DNA from: Azorhizobium caulinodans ORS 571
GTDB lineage: Bacteria > Pseudomonadota > Alphaproteobacteria > Rhizobiales > Xanthobacteraceae
Direction of reading: 5' to 3'
Assembly (NCBI RefSeq): GCF_000010525.1
Contig: NC_009937.1
Location: forward strand, 4,283,501-4,347,500
Length of the DNA: 64,000 nucleotides
Position numbers and translations under genes: made by a program
In this document: piece after piece, positions 46,036-55,285 of the stretch
Layout of the letters: each line of letters begins with the position of its first letter
Position numbering within the stretch: the first letter of the stretch is position 1
Notes under the pieces: model-generated
The model's database searches: none
The model's input: the letters and a program-made list of their open reading frames with translations, nothing else
What the model was told of the DNA's origin: nothing

Positions 46036-46887
46036 ATGAAGCGCTTCTTCCTCGCCCTCCTGCGCAGCCGGTCCGGCCTCTTCGGCATGGTGCTGCTCGT
46101 CGCCTTCATCGGTGCGGCGCTGCTCGCCCCGGTGCTGGATTTGCCCAATCCCGTGCGCGGCGACCTCAAGGCCCGCCTTGCCCCGCCCACCTGGACCTCG
46201 CCCTTCTCCCCCGGCGCCCATCCGCTGGGCACCGACCAGCTCGGCCGCGACATCCTGAGCCGCATCGTCCACGGCAGCCAGATCACGCTGGCCGTGGCTG
46301 CGAGCGCCGTGGTGCTGGGCGGCATCGTCGGCGTATTCCTTGGCATCGTCGCCGGTTATCGCGGCGGCATGGTGGACCGCATCCTCATGCGGCTCGTGGA
46401 CATCCAGCTCGCCATCCCGCTCATGCTGCTGGCGTTGCTGGTGGTGGCGGCGCTGGGCCCGAGCCTGTCCAACCTCATCGTGGTGCTCGCGGTGACGAGC
46501 TGGATCCGCTACGCCCGCATCATCCGCGGGCAGGTGCTCTCCCTGCGCGAGCGCGAATTCGTGCTGGCGGCGCGGGCCATCAGCGCCCCCACCTCGCGCA
46601 TCATGCTGCGGCACATCCTGCCCAACGTGCTCACCCCTGCCCTGGTCGTGGCCACGCTGGAACTCGCCCGCATCATCATCATGGATGCGGCGCTGAGCTT
46701 CCTCGGCCTCGGCGTGCAGCCGCCCACCGCCTCCTGGGGCCGGATGCTGGCGGAAGGCCGCACCTACATTTCCAGCGCCTGGTGGATCGTCACCTTCCCC
46801 GGCCTCGCCATCCTGCTCACCGTGCTGAGCGTGAATCTCGTGGGCGACTGGCTGCGGGACTATTTCGACCCGAGACTGAGGACCTGA
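46036..46887 (+). CDS. peptide-type ABC transporter permease (DppC family)
   Basis: The second permease of the peptide transporter, 283 residues. Typical features are HPLGTDQLGRDILSRIVHGSQITL in the periplasmic loop, the EAA-type REFVLAARAISAPTSRIMLRHILPN, and DAALSFLGLGVQPPTASWGRML. The start lies 3 bases after the DppB stop. Confidence 0.93.
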   Translation: MKRFFLALLRSRSGLFGMVLLVAFIGAALLAPVLDLPNPVRGDLKARLAPPTWTSPFSPGAHPLGTDQLGRDILSRIVHGSQITLAVAASAVVLGGIVGVFLGIVAGYRGGMVDRILMRLVDIQLAIPLMLLALLVVAALGPSLSNLIVVLAVTSWIRYARIIRGQVLSLREREFVLAARAISAPTSRIMLRHILPNVLTPALVVATLELARIIIMDAALSFLGLGVQPPTASWGRMLAEGRTYISSAWWIVTFPGLAILLTVLSVNLVGDWLRDYFDPRLRT

Positions 46888-46890
46888 CGC

Positions 46891-48072
46891 ATGACCGCAT
46901 TCGGCAATCCCTCCCGCATCGAGCGGCTGCGCACCCGGATGGCGCAGGCGGGCATCGACCTCATCGTCTCCTTCAAGCCGGAGAACAGCTTCTATCTCAC
47001 CGGCTTCAACCCCATCATCTACAGCCATCCGGTCATCGCGCTGCTGCCGCGCGAGGGAGAGGCGCAGGTGCTGCTTCACGCGCTGCGGGACGACCACGCC
47101 CGCGCCTCCAGCTTTGTGCGCGACATCCGCCTTTACGGTGCCTGGTCCACCAAGGTGACCATGGGTCTGCACTGGCAGGCGGCGCTCCAGAGCCTCGTCA
47201 CCGAGGCGGGCTTTGCCAATGCCGTCATCGGCATCGAGGAGGACTTCCTGCCCGTGTCGCGCCACCGCGAGCTTCAGGGATTGTTTCCGGGCGCGAGCTT
47301 CAAGGACGTCTCCGGCCTCATCATGTCGACCCGCCTCGTGAAGGATGCGGACGAGATCGAGAACTGCCGCGCCGCCGCCCGCATCGCGGACGTGGGCATG
47401 GACGCGGCGGTTGAGGCCGTGCGCGCCGGCGGCAGCGAGCGGGACATCGCGCTTGCCTCCATGGCCGCCATGAACCGCTTCTGGGCCGACACCTTCCCGG
47501 ACAAGGAAGTGTGCGACTTCGGCAGCCTAGAGGGCGGCGCGCAGAACGGCCTTTGGACCTGGGCGCTCGCCGGTGAGCGCATGTTCATGAACTGCGACAA
47601 CCCCACCCAGCGCCGCCCGGCGCAGGGCGAGTGCGTGAGCATCTTCATCTGGACCATCATCAACGGCATCCATGCGGAGAATGAGCGCACCGTCATGGTG
47701 GGCGAGGTGCCGGAGGCCAACCGCCGGGCGCTGACCTCCATCCTCGAAATCCGCGAGGAACTGTTCCCGCTCCTGAAGCCCGGCACGCCCATCTCCGCGC
47801 TCTTCAACGGCACCAAGGCGGGGCTGGAAGCGCGCGGCTATGGCAAGTATCTGCCCGGCCGCATCGGCCACGGCATCGGCCTTGGCGCCCATGAGCATCC
47901 CTCTCTGGATGCGCGCACCGACATTCCGCTGGAGCCCGGCATGATCTTCACGCTGGAGCCGAACCTGCGGATGCCCGGCATCGGCGCCACGCAGATTTCC
48001 GACACCGTCCTCATCACGCCCGATGGCTGCGAATTCCTCACGCAGTCCGTGGGCGGGCTGATCACGGCCTGA
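46891..48072 (+). CDS. M24/creatinase-fold hydrolase with missing metal ligands
   Basis: A 393-residue protein of the pita-bread (Xaa-Pro aminopeptidase/creatinase) family: a creatinase-like N domain (about 8-145) and a C domain. It keeps His327 in GRIGHGIGLGAHEHPS and Glu356 in MIFTLEPN. The positions of the two metal aspartates and the last glutamate appear to be Phe (within SIFIW), Glu263 (HAENERT) and Ser (TQISDTVLIT). A dinuclear metal site is thus not preserved. Creatinase also works without metal, so it may be a C-N hydrolase rather than a peptidase. It lies between transporter genes of the same operon, 3 bases after dppC. Confidence 0.85.
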   Translation: MTAFGNPSRIERLRTRMAQAGIDLIVSFKPENSFYLTGFNPIIYSHPVIALLPREGEAQVLLHALRDDHARASSFVRDIRLYGAWSTKVTMGLHWQAALQSLVTEAGFANAVIGIEEDFLPVSRHRELQGLFPGASFKDVSGLIMSTRLVKDADEIENCRAAARIADVGMDAAVEAVRAGGSERDIALASMAAMNRFWADTFPDKEVCDFGSLEGGAQNGLWTWALAGERMFMNCDNPTQRRPAQGECVSIFIWTIINGIHAENERTVMVGEVPEANRRALTSILEIREELFPLLKPGTPISALFNGTKAGLEARGYGKYLPGRIGHGIGLGAHEHPSLDARTDIPLEPGMIFTLEPNLRMPGIGATQISDTVLITPDGCEFLTQSVGGLITA

Positions 48073-48077
48073 TCCGC

Positions 48078-49100
48078 ATGGCGCCGCTCCTCCAGATCCG
48101 CAACCTCACCGTGGCGTTCGACACGCCGGCGGGGGTGGTTCATGCGGTCAATGACGTTTCCTACGATCTGGAGGAGGGCGAAACGCTCGGCATCGTGGGC
48201 GAGAGCGGCTCGGGCAAGAGCGTGCACGTGCTGGCCATGACCGGCCTCATCGCCAGGCCCCCCGGCCGCATCGTCGCCGGCTCCGTGCTGTTCGAGGGGC
48301 GCGACCTCCTGACGATGCCCGAGCGGGAATTGCGCGATCTGCGCGGCGGGCGCATCGGCTTCGTCTTTCAGGACCCGATGACCTCGCTCAACCCGGTGCT
48401 GACGGTGGAGCGCCAACTGGTGGAGCTTCTGGTGCGCCACCAGCCGCTCTCCAAGGCGCAGGCGCGCAAGCGGGCTATCGAGCTGCTGGAACTGGTGCGC
48501 ATTCCGGATGCGGAAAAGCGCATCGGCCAGTATCCGCACCAGTTCTCCGGCGGGATGCGGCAGCGGGTCATGATCGCCATCGGGGTCGCCTGCAATCCGC
48601 GCCTGCTGATCGCGGACGAGGCCACCACGGCGCTCGACGTGACCGTGCAGGCGCAGATCCTCGACATGATGCGCGATCTCAAGCGCGCCTTCGGCACCAC
48701 CATCATCTGGATCACCCACGACATGGGGGTGGTGGCCGGCCTCGCCGATACGGTGCAGGTGATGTATGCGGGCCGCATTCTGGAGCGCGGGCCGGTGGAT
48801 GCCGTCTTCGACGATCCCCGCAATGCCTATACTTGGGGCCTGCTGCAATCCCTGCCGACGGCCGAGCGCCGCGCGGAAGGCCGCCTGCACCAGATCCCCG
48901 GCAGCCCGCCCAATCTCGCCGCGCCGCAGGTGGGCGATCCTTTCGCGCCCCGCAATGCCTTCGCGACGCCCCGCTGCTTCAAGGAGATGCCCCCCTTGAA
49001 GCAGGTGGAGCATGGCGCGCCCGGGCATCTGGCCGCCGCGTGGTATGACCTGCCCGCCGCCCTCAAGGCGAAGGGCCTTGCCATGGGAGGCGTCGCATGA
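48078..49100 (+). CDS. peptide-type ABC transporter ATPase (DppD family)
   Basis: A 340-residue ATPase. Seen: Walker [27 protein letters not shown], signature QFSGGMRQRVMIAIGVA, Walker B LLIADEATTALDV, and the C-terminal oligopeptide extension with DPRNAYTWGLLQSLP and PFAPRNAFATPRCF (here lacking several of the usual Fe-S cysteines). The stop overlaps the next ATPase start by four bases. Confidence 0.93.
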   Translation: MAPLLQIRNLTVAFDTPAGVVHAVNDVSYDLEEGETLGIVGESGSGKSVHVLAMTGLIARPPGRIVAGSVLFEGRDLLTMPERELRDLRGGRIGFVFQDPMTSLNPVLTVERQLVELLVRHQPLSKAQARKRAIELLELVRIPDAEKRIGQYPHQFSGGMRQRVMIAIGVACNPRLLIADEATTALDVTVQAQILDMMRDLKRAFGTTIIWITHDMGVVAGLADTVQVMYAGRILERGPVDAVFDDPRNAYTWGLLQSLPTAERRAEGRLHQIPGSPPNLAAPQVGDPFAPRNAFATPRCFKEMPPLKQVEHGAPGHLAAAWYDLPAALKAKGLAMGGVA

Positions 49101-50017
49101 GCACGCACCCGTGCACTCCTCTCCTCGATGTGAAGGACCTGCGCAAGACCTACACGAGCCGGCAGGGCCTGTTCGGCCGCGCCACCAGCGAGGTGCGGGC
49201 CATCGACGGCGTCTCATTCCACATCGGGCATAAAGAAATCCTCGGCCTCGTGGGCGAAAGCGGCTCGGGCAAGAGCACGACCGGCCGCGTGGTGCTGCGG
49301 CTGGAGGAGCCCACCGGTGGCGAGGTCTTCTTCGAAGGCAACCGCATCACCGATCTGCCGCCGCTGGAGCTGAAGCCCTATCGCCGGCAAATGCAGGTGG
49401 TGTTTCAGGATCCCTATGCGGCGCTCAATCCGCGCATGACGGTGGGCGATTTCGTCACCGAGCCGCTGATCGTCCATCATCTGGCGGACAATCGCACCGA
49501 GCGGCAGGATCGGGTGGCGGAGCTGTTCCGGCAGGTGGGGCTCGATCCCGCCTTCATGGCGCGCTATCCGCACGAATTCTCCGGCGGCCAGCGCCAGCGG
49601 GTGAACATCGCCCGCGCCATCGCCATGCGCCCCCGCCTCATCGTGGCGGACGAGCCCATCACCGCGCTGGACGTGTCCATTCAGGCGCAGATCGTGAACC
49701 TGTTTCAGGATCTCCAGCAGGAGCTGGGGATGGCCTATCTCTTCATCGCCCACGACCTCTCCATGGTGCGCTATCTCTGCCACCGGGTGGCGGTGATGCT
49801 GCGCGGGCGCATCGTGGAGATGGCGCCGACCGAGGCCATCTTCACCGATCCGCTCCACCCCTATACGCGCTCGCTGCTCTCCGCCATCCCGGTGCCGAAA
49901 CCCGCCATCGAGCGCCAGCGCCATCCCATCCCGTTCGATTACGAGCGCGAGAAGCCCGCTCCCGACGCCACCTTGCAGGAGGTTGCGCCGGACCATTTCG
50001 TCCTCATCTCTCCCTGA
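49097..50017 (+). CDS. peptide-type ABC transporter ATPase (DppF family)
   Basis: The second ATPase of the importer, 306 residues. Seen: the early [28 protein letters not shown], Walker [25 protein letters not shown], signature [17 protein letters not shown], Walker [15 protein letters not shown], and the C-terminal [19 protein letters not shown]. Confidence 0.93.
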   Translation: MSTHPCTPLLDVKDLRKTYTSRQGLFGRATSEVRAIDGVSFHIGHKEILGLVGESGSGKSTTGRVVLRLEEPTGGEVFFEGNRITDLPPLELKPYRRQMQVVFQDPYAALNPRMTVGDFVTEPLIVHHLADNRTERQDRVAELFRQVGLDPAFMARYPHEFSGGQRQRVNIARAIAMRPRLIVADEPITALDVSIQAQIVNLFQDLQQELGMAYLFIAHDLSMVRYLCHRVAVMLRGRIVEMAPTEAIFTDPLHPYTRSLLSAIPVPKPAIERQRHPIPFDYEREKPAPDATLQEVAPDHFVLISP

Positions 50018-50037
50018 CCGCCCGACGGAGACGCCAG

Positions 50038-51537
50038 ATGAAGCGCTTTACGCCCGCCGCCTTCGCCGCTGCCCTTCTCGCCACCGTGACCCTGCCGGGG
50101 CTCGCAAAGGCCGAGACCGCGACCATCGCGCTCGCGGTGAACATCAACACGCTGGACCCGCACATGTCGGCGTCCTTCGGCTCCGACCTCAGCCTTCTGA
50201 GCCACGTTTATCCGGCGCTGATCCTGCGCGGGCCGGACCTCAAGCTCCAGCCGGCGCTGGCCAAGAGCTGGACACCGGTGAACGACACCACCTGGCGCTT
50301 CGAGCTGGTGCCGGGCGCTAAATTCGCCAATGGCGAAGCGCTGGACGCCAAGGCGGTGCGGTGGAACCTCGACCGCGTGCGCGACCCCAAGGTGAATGCC
50401 CGCATCAAGTCGTGGTTCGATCTCGTGAAAGACGTGCGGGTGATCGACCCGACCACGCTGGAAGTGGAGACGAGCGCGCCCTTCCCCGCCTTCGCCGACC
50501 AGCTGTCCATGTTCTTCCTGCTGCCGCCGGAATGGGCCGCGACCCATAATCCGGCCACCGAGACCATGTCCGGCGGGCCCTACCAGATCACGGAGAACGT
50601 GCCCGGCGATCACATAACGCTGAAAGCCAACCCCACCTATTTCGGCGAGAAGCCGGCCTTCGACACCGCCATCTTCCGCACCATTCCGGAGCCCTCGAGC
50701 CGCATCGCCGCGCTGCTGGCCGGCGAGGTGGACCTCATCACCGGCGTGCCGCCCTCCGAGCTGAAGCGCATCAAGGACAGCGGCAAGGCCAATTCCGGCG
50801 CCACGCCCAGCACCCGCAGCGTCTTCATCAAGTTCAACACCCAGAAGGCGCCGCTCGACAACAAGCTGGTGCGCCAGGCGATGAACTATGCGGTCGACAA
50901 GACCGCCATCGGCGATTCCATCTTCGAGGGCCTTGCCTACATCTCGCCCTGCGAGATCCTGACGCCCGCCTATTTCGGCTTCAATCCGGACCTGAAGCCC
51001 TATGCCTATGACCCCGCCAAGGCCAAGGCGCTGCTGAAGCAGTCCGGCGCAAACCTCTCCCAGCCCATCGAGATGGACGTGCCGGTGGCGACCTATCTGC
51101 AGGGGCAGGAAGTGGCGCAAGTGGTGGCGGCGCAGCTGGGCGAAGTGGGCCTCAACGTGAAAATCACGGAGATGGACTTCGGCGCCTACATGAACAAGTA
51201 CCTGAAGTCCCGCACGCTGGCGCAGACCTCGCTGCTGACCCACGGCTGGCCCACCATCGACGCCGATGGCCAGCTCACCCTGCTCGCCCCCGGCAACCAG
51301 TATGCCTATTGGGACAATGCCGCCTTCGGCAAGGCGGTGGAGGCCGGGCGCTCCACCACCGACAAGGCCGCGCGCCTTGCGGCGTACAAGACCGCCACCT
51401 CCATCATGTGCGAGGAGGCGCCGGTGCTGTTCCTTTATGCCCAGCCCAACACCTATGGCACCTCCAAGCGCGTGGTGTGGCAGCCCCGTGCCGACGACTG
51501 GGTGCGCGCCTACGACCTGAAGCCGGCGGCCAAGTGA
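50038..51537 (+). CDS. peptide-type ABC transporter substrate-binding protein (SBP family 5)
   Basis: A periplasmic binding protein of 499 residues. It has a Sec signal peptide (MKRFTPAAFAAALLATVTLPGLAKA) and the family signature region around residues 60-95 (LILRGPDLKLQPALAKSWTPVNDTTWRFEL). A second family motif, LDAKAVRWNLDRVRD, follows. It should bind the imported compound, which need not be a peptide; family 5 members also bind glutathione, nickel complexes, opines and others. Confidence 0.93.
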   Translation: MKRFTPAAFAAALLATVTLPGLAKAETATIALAVNINTLDPHMSASFGSDLSLLSHVYPALILRGPDLKLQPALAKSWTPVNDTTWRFELVPGAKFANGEALDAKAVRWNLDRVRDPKVNARIKSWFDLVKDVRVIDPTTLEVETSAPFPAFADQLSMFFLLPPEWAATHNPATETMSGGPYQITENVPGDHITLKANPTYFGEKPAFDTAIFRTIPEPSSRIAALLAGEVDLITGVPPSELKRIKDSGKANSGATPSTRSVFIKFNTQKAPLDNKLVRQAMNYAVDKTAIGDSIFEGLAYISPCEILTPAYFGFNPDLKPYAYDPAKAKALLKQSGANLSQPIEMDVPVATYLQGQEVAQVVAAQLGEVGLNVKITEMDFGAYMNKYLKSRTLAQTSLLTHGWPTIDADGQLTLLAPGNQYAYWDNAAFGKAVEAGRSTTDKAARLAAYKTATSIMCEEAPVLFLYAQPNTYGTSKRVVWQPRADDWVRAYDLKPAAK

Positions 51538-51543
51538 GCCGTC

Positions 51544-53805
51544 GTGACCGCTGACGAGCGGCTGCACCTCTTCGGCAGCCACTTCGGCACCTATGAGGTG
51601 GAGGCGGGCCCCGACGGCCGCCCCCGCCTTCTGCCCTTCCGCCATGACCCCGCGCCCTCTCCTACGGGAGCGGCCTTCCTCGATCTCGCGGACCATCCGC
51701 TGCGGGTGCGCCATCCCATGGTCCGGCGGGGCTGGCTCACCGCCAAGGGACGGCCGCAGGGGCGCGGCGCGGAGCGCGGACGGGACGATTTTGTCGCCGT
51801 GACATGGCCCGAGGCGGCCCGGCTGGTGGCCGGCGAGATTGCGCGCGTTTCGGGCGATTACGGCAATGCGGCCATCTTCGGCGGCTCCTATGGCTGGGCG
51901 AGCGCCGGGCGCTTCCACCATGCCCAGAGCCAGCTGAAGCGCTTCCTGAACCTCTGCGGCGGCTTCACCTCCTCGGTGAACACTTACAGCTATGGCGCCG
52001 CCGCAGTGCTGCTGCCCCACGTGATCGGCCGGGAATACCAGGGCGCGACAGACACAGCGCCGAGCTGGGACCAGATTGCCGCCCACGCGCGCCTTCTCAT
52101 CTCCTTCGGCGGCTTCCGCCTCTCCAACGCGCAGGTGGAAGCGGGCGGCACCGGGCAGCATCGCGCCGAGGCGGCGCTGGCAGACGTGGCGCGCGCCGGC
52201 TGCCGGATCGTCGTCTTCTCCCCCACGGGCGCGGACGCGCCCGGCCTGCCGGGCCGTGTGGAGCACGTCCCGCTGCGGCCCGGCACGGACGCCGCCGTGC
52301 TGATCGCCATGGCGCAGGTGCTGCTGGCGGAGGGGCGGACGGACACGGAGGCCCTCGCGCGCCTGACCGTGGGCCATGAGGCGTTTGCCGCCTATCTGGC
52401 GGGCAGTCCCGACGGCCAGCCGAAGACACCGGAATGGGCAGAGGGCATCTCCGGCGTGCCGGCGGCGACCATCCGGGAACTCGCGCGTGCCTATGCTCAG
52501 GTGCCAGCGCTGGTGAACCTCTCCTGGTCATTGCAGCGCTCGCGCCATGGGGAGCAGCCTTATTGGGCGGCGATTGCCCTTGCCGCCATGGCCGGGCAGG
52601 TGGGGCGGCCGGGATGCGGATTTGCCTTCGGACTCACCGCCGTCTCCTCCGTGGGCCAGCCGATCCGCCGGCTGAAGGGGCCGGCGGTGACGCAAGGGCG
52701 CAATCCGGTTTCAAGCTTCATTCCCGTCGCCCGCATCACCGAGTTGCTGGAGAACCCCGGCGGCACGCTCGACTATGACGGGCAGAGGCTCGCCCTCCCG
52801 AACATCCGCCTCGTCCATTGGGCGGGCGGCAACCCCTTCCACCACCATCAGGATCTGAACCGGCTCGCCGCCGCCTTCCGGCGCCCGGAAACGGTGATCG
52901 TGCATGAGAGCGTGTGGACCGCCACCGCCCGGCACGCGGACATCGTGCTGCCCGCGAGCCTGCCCTTCGAGCGAGACGATGTCGCCGCCGCCTCCCGCGA
53001 CAACTGGCTCATTGCCTCCCGCCGTGTGCTGGCAACGCCGCCGGACGTGCGCTCCGATCACGACATGCTCGCGCTTATCGCCCGCGAACTCGGCCTTGAC
53101 GCCGCCTTCACCGAGGGGCGCAGCGAAGAGGATTGGCTGCGCCATCTCTATGCGGGCTACCGCGACGCCCATCCCGAACTGCCGGATTTCGACACCTTCT
53201 GGGCCCGCGGCTATGCTGGGCTCGACCTCGGCGCACCCGCGCCTGCCCCCACAACGCCGCTCGCCGATTTTGCACGCGACCCGGATCTGCACCCGCTCTC
53301 TACTCCTTCGGGTCGCATCGAGATCGGATCTTCGACGATCGCGGCCTTCGGTTATGACGACTGCCCCGGCCATCCCGCATGGCTGGAGCCGGAGGAATGG
53401 CTGGGGGCGCCGCTTGCCGGCACCTATCCGCTGCATCTGCTCTCTCCCCAACCAGAACACCGGCTGCACAGCCAGCTGGAACTGGCCGGCCCCAGCCAGC
53501 AGGCGAAGGTGACCGGCTGCGAAGTTCTGCTGCTCAGCCCACAGGATGCCGCCGCCCGCGGGCTGGCGGCGGGAGAACAGGCGACCGTCTTCAATGCGCG
53601 CGGTCGCGCTCTTGTCGCCATCGGCATTGATAACCGGCTGTCACCGGGCGTCGCCGTTCTGCCTACGGGAGGCTGGTACGCCCCGAATGAGCAGGGCCTC
53701 GATCTCGGCGGCAATCCCAACACGCTGAGCTCGATCCGCCCGACCTCACGGCTCGCACAAGGCACCGCGCCCAACGCGTGTCTGGTCGAGGTCGTCAGCC
53801 GATAA
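51544..53805 (+). CDS. cytoplasmic molybdopterin reductase, biotin sulfoxide reductase-like (BisC/DMSO reductase family)
   Basis: A 753-residue molybdenum enzyme starting at GTG. There is no Tat signal and no N-terminal Fe-S cysteine cluster, as in BisC. The molybdenum ligand is probably Ser115 in GGSYGWASAGRFHHAQ, the serine of DMSO/TMAO/biotin-sulfoxide reductases. SVNTYSYGAAAVLLPHVIG, HWAGGNPFHHHQDLNRL and VHESVWTATARHADIVLPA are cofactor-binding blocks. It is the last gene of the operon and would reduce an S-oxide or N-oxide in the cytoplasm. Confidence 0.92.
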   Translation: MTADERLHLFGSHFGTYEVEAGPDGRPRLLPFRHDPAPSPTGAAFLDLADHPLRVRHPMVRRGWLTAKGRPQGRGAERGRDDFVAVTWPEAARLVAGEIARVSGDYGNAAIFGGSYGWASAGRFHHAQSQLKRFLNLCGGFTSSVNTYSYGAAAVLLPHVIGREYQGATDTAPSWDQIAAHARLLISFGGFRLSNAQVEAGGTGQHRAEAALADVARAGCRIVVFSPTGADAPGLPGRVEHVPLRPGTDAAVLIAMAQVLLAEGRTDTEALARLTVGHEAFAAYLAGSPDGQPKTPEWAEGISGVPAATIRELARAYAQVPALVNLSWSLQRSRHGEQPYWAAIALAAMAGQVGRPGCGFAFGLTAVSSVGQPIRRLKGPAVTQGRNPVSSFIPVARITELLENPGGTLDYDGQRLALPNIRLVHWAGGNPFHHHQDLNRLAAAFRRPETVIVHESVWTATARHADIVLPASLPFERDDVAAASRDNWLIASRRVLATPPDVRSDHDMLALIARELGLDAAFTEGRSEEDWLRHLYAGYRDAHPELPDFDTFWARGYAGLDLGAPAPAPTTPLADFARDPDLHPLSTPSGRIEIGSSTIAAFGYDDCPGHPAWLEPEEWLGAPLAGTYPLHLLSPQPEHRLHSQLELAGPSQQAKVTGCEVLLLSPQDAAARGLAAGEQATVFNARGRALVAIGIDNRLSPGVAVLPTGGWYAPNEQGLDLGGNPNTLSSIRPTSRLAQGTAPNACLVEVVSR

Positions 53806-54112
53806 AACAGGGCGTGAAACGCAGGGAGCGCTCGGGACGGTCCAGGCGGCGCCAAAGAACATTTCTAACAATTTATACAATCTAAAATAGATTAAATAGC
53901 TAACTATTTTCATCTTGCGCCCGCGACACGGCTCGGGAACAGGCCTTTATTCCCCTCAAATTATGACTCTGCGAATATTTTCCTTCAAGTGACTTTCATC
54001 ACCGACGCATTTGGTTGTATGTCCTACCTTCGGTTCCACTCGGGAGCGCCTCGATCCGCCGGAATGGCAGACATCGCAGGCGAACCATTGCAACTCCAGA
54101 GGGTAGAACGAC
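53806..54112 (+). promoter_or_regulatory. AT-rich leader and likely promoter region of the R-body locus
   Basis: The 307 bases hold no gene. Bases about 53860-53915 are markedly AT-rich against GC-rich surroundings and contain AAATAG at 53894-53899 inverted as CTATTT at 53904-53909. A further AT-rich patch covers 53960-54010. In A. caulinodans, reb genes are known to be repressed by PraR and kept low by Lon protease; the binding site cannot be assigned here. Confidence 0.55.
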
Positions 54113-54334
54113 ATGTCGACCACAGGTTCCGATGGACCCATCACCGATAGCGTGGCGGCCAGCAGCGAGAGCGTTCTCGGCAGCGCGGCGCCGGTGGCCC
54201 TCAGCATGTTCTACCAGGCCGCCGGGCAGGCCTATGCCATCACCATGCAGAACGCGGCCTCCAACCAGCACAATCTGAATGGGTTGAACCTGCCCCTGGT
54301 CTCCAACGCGGTGAAGGCACTCACCACGAAATAG
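54113..54334 (+). CDS. RebB-family R-body protein, short type (first copy)
   Basis: A 73-residue protein of the RebB ('killing trait') family. Its core APVALSMFYQAAGQAYAITM and QNAASNQHNLNGLN recur nearly unchanged in the protein at 54977. RebB-type proteins polymerise into R-bodies, coiled protein ribbons that unroll and can puncture membranes. The N terminus is Ser/Thr/Gly-rich and no signal peptide is present, as expected for an intracellular polymer. The start follows a purine-rich GAGGGTAGA. It is the first gene of the locus. Confidence 0.85.
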   Translation: MSTTGSDGPITDSVAASSESVLGSAAPVALSMFYQAAGQAYAITMQNAASNQHNLNGLNLPLVSNAVKALTTK

Positions 54335-54516
54335 GACCAGCGAACCAGCCGACACGCGCGGCAGAGCCGCGCTGCATGCTTTAAATGATCCTATGACCAT
54401 CAACATATTTCTCCGGCCGTTGCTGCCGGACCACGGCTTCACAGCGGCTCCATGACGAGGATCCGGAGAGCTGATGAAGAAACCCCAGAATGCAAACCGG
54501 AACGAGGAGAAGCTTC

Positions 54517-54792
54517 ATGACGAACACCGTCTCTCCGCAGGTGACTGACGCCGTCACGCAGGTCAACGTGAAGGTCGTGGGCGAGGCCCCCGCCATGGCG
54601 CTGGGCTCGCTCTACCAGACCGCGGCTCATTCCACCGGCCTGCTGTTCGCCAATGCCGTGACCGCGCAGAACAACCAGAACATTCTGGCGCAGGCGGCGA
54701 CCACGCAGGGCGTCATGCAGATCTACAGCATCGACACCATTTCCGACGCCATCGCCATCGTCCAGATGCTGCGCGGCAACGCCAACACCTGA
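54517..54792 (+). CDS. RebB-family R-body protein, long type (first copy)
   Basis: A 91-residue RebB protein. It has TNTVSPQVTDAVTQVNVKVV, then SLYQTAAHSTGLLFANAV, TAQNNQNILAQAATTQGVMQ and the C-terminal SIDTISDAIAIVQML. It differs from the protein at 56134 at only 9 of 91 positions. The ATG at 54517 has GAGGAG upstream. Alternating hydrophobic and small residues fit a helix-rich polymer subunit. Gaps of about 180 bases separate it from both neighbours. Confidence 0.92.
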   Translation: MTNTVSPQVTDAVTQVNVKVVGEAPAMALGSLYQTAAHSTGLLFANAVTAQNNQNILAQAATTQGVMQIYSIDTISDAIAIVQMLRGNANT

Positions 54793-54976
54793 CCGCCGCC
54801 GCGGCGGACCACGCCGCCCGCGGCCTTCAAACATCGCTTCCGTGACGCAGGCGCGGCGCTCCACGCCGACGCCACGGAGGCGCGCGCGCCGGCCGCCGCA
54901 CGGCCGGAGTGAACTCCGCACCGGGTGTTGATCCCCTGTCCTCTGGAAACGAGCCCAGCAAGCAGACGAGGCGACG

Positions 54977-55207
54977 ATGCGCAACTCAGGCTCCGGCGGC
55001 GCCAACAGCACGATCATCGGCAGCGTGGCCAACAACAGCACCAGTGTCGTCGCCAGCGCACCGGCGGTCGCGCTCAGCATGTTCTACCAGGCCGCCGGCC
55101 AGGCCTATGCCCTGACCATGCAGAACGCGGCCTCGAACCAGCACAACCTCAATGCGCTGAACCCGACGCTCGTGGCCAACGCGGTGAAGGCGCTGTCCAC
55201 GCCCTGA
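54977..55207 (+). CDS. RebB-family R-body protein, short type (second copy)
   Basis: A 76-residue protein. After a Ser/Asn/Gly-rich N terminus (NSGSGGANSTIIGSVANNS) it carries the same core as the first short copy: APAVALSMFYQAAGQAYALT, then QNAASNQHNLNALN and VANAVKALS. The two short-type proteins are clearly duplicates. The spacing and alternation with the long type suggest that both kinds of subunit enter the R-body. Confidence 0.85.
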   Translation: MRNSGSGGANSTIIGSVANNSTSVVASAPAVALSMFYQAAGQAYALTMQNAASNQHNLNALNPTLVANAVKALSTP

Positions 55208-55285
55208 AATCGCGGCCTTGCCGCGCCCTGATCCCCCAAGCGCCCTGCCACCAGGGACCGCACGGCGAAGAAGGAGCCGAATGTC

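Noticed and set aside
49939-52377. 812-codon open frame antisense to the binding protein and reductase genes
   Set aside because: Spans two well supported genes on the other strand and has no family features.
54335-54516. Possible tiny genes in the gaps between reb genes
   Set aside because: Only very short frames without conserved features or ribosome sites; left as spacers.
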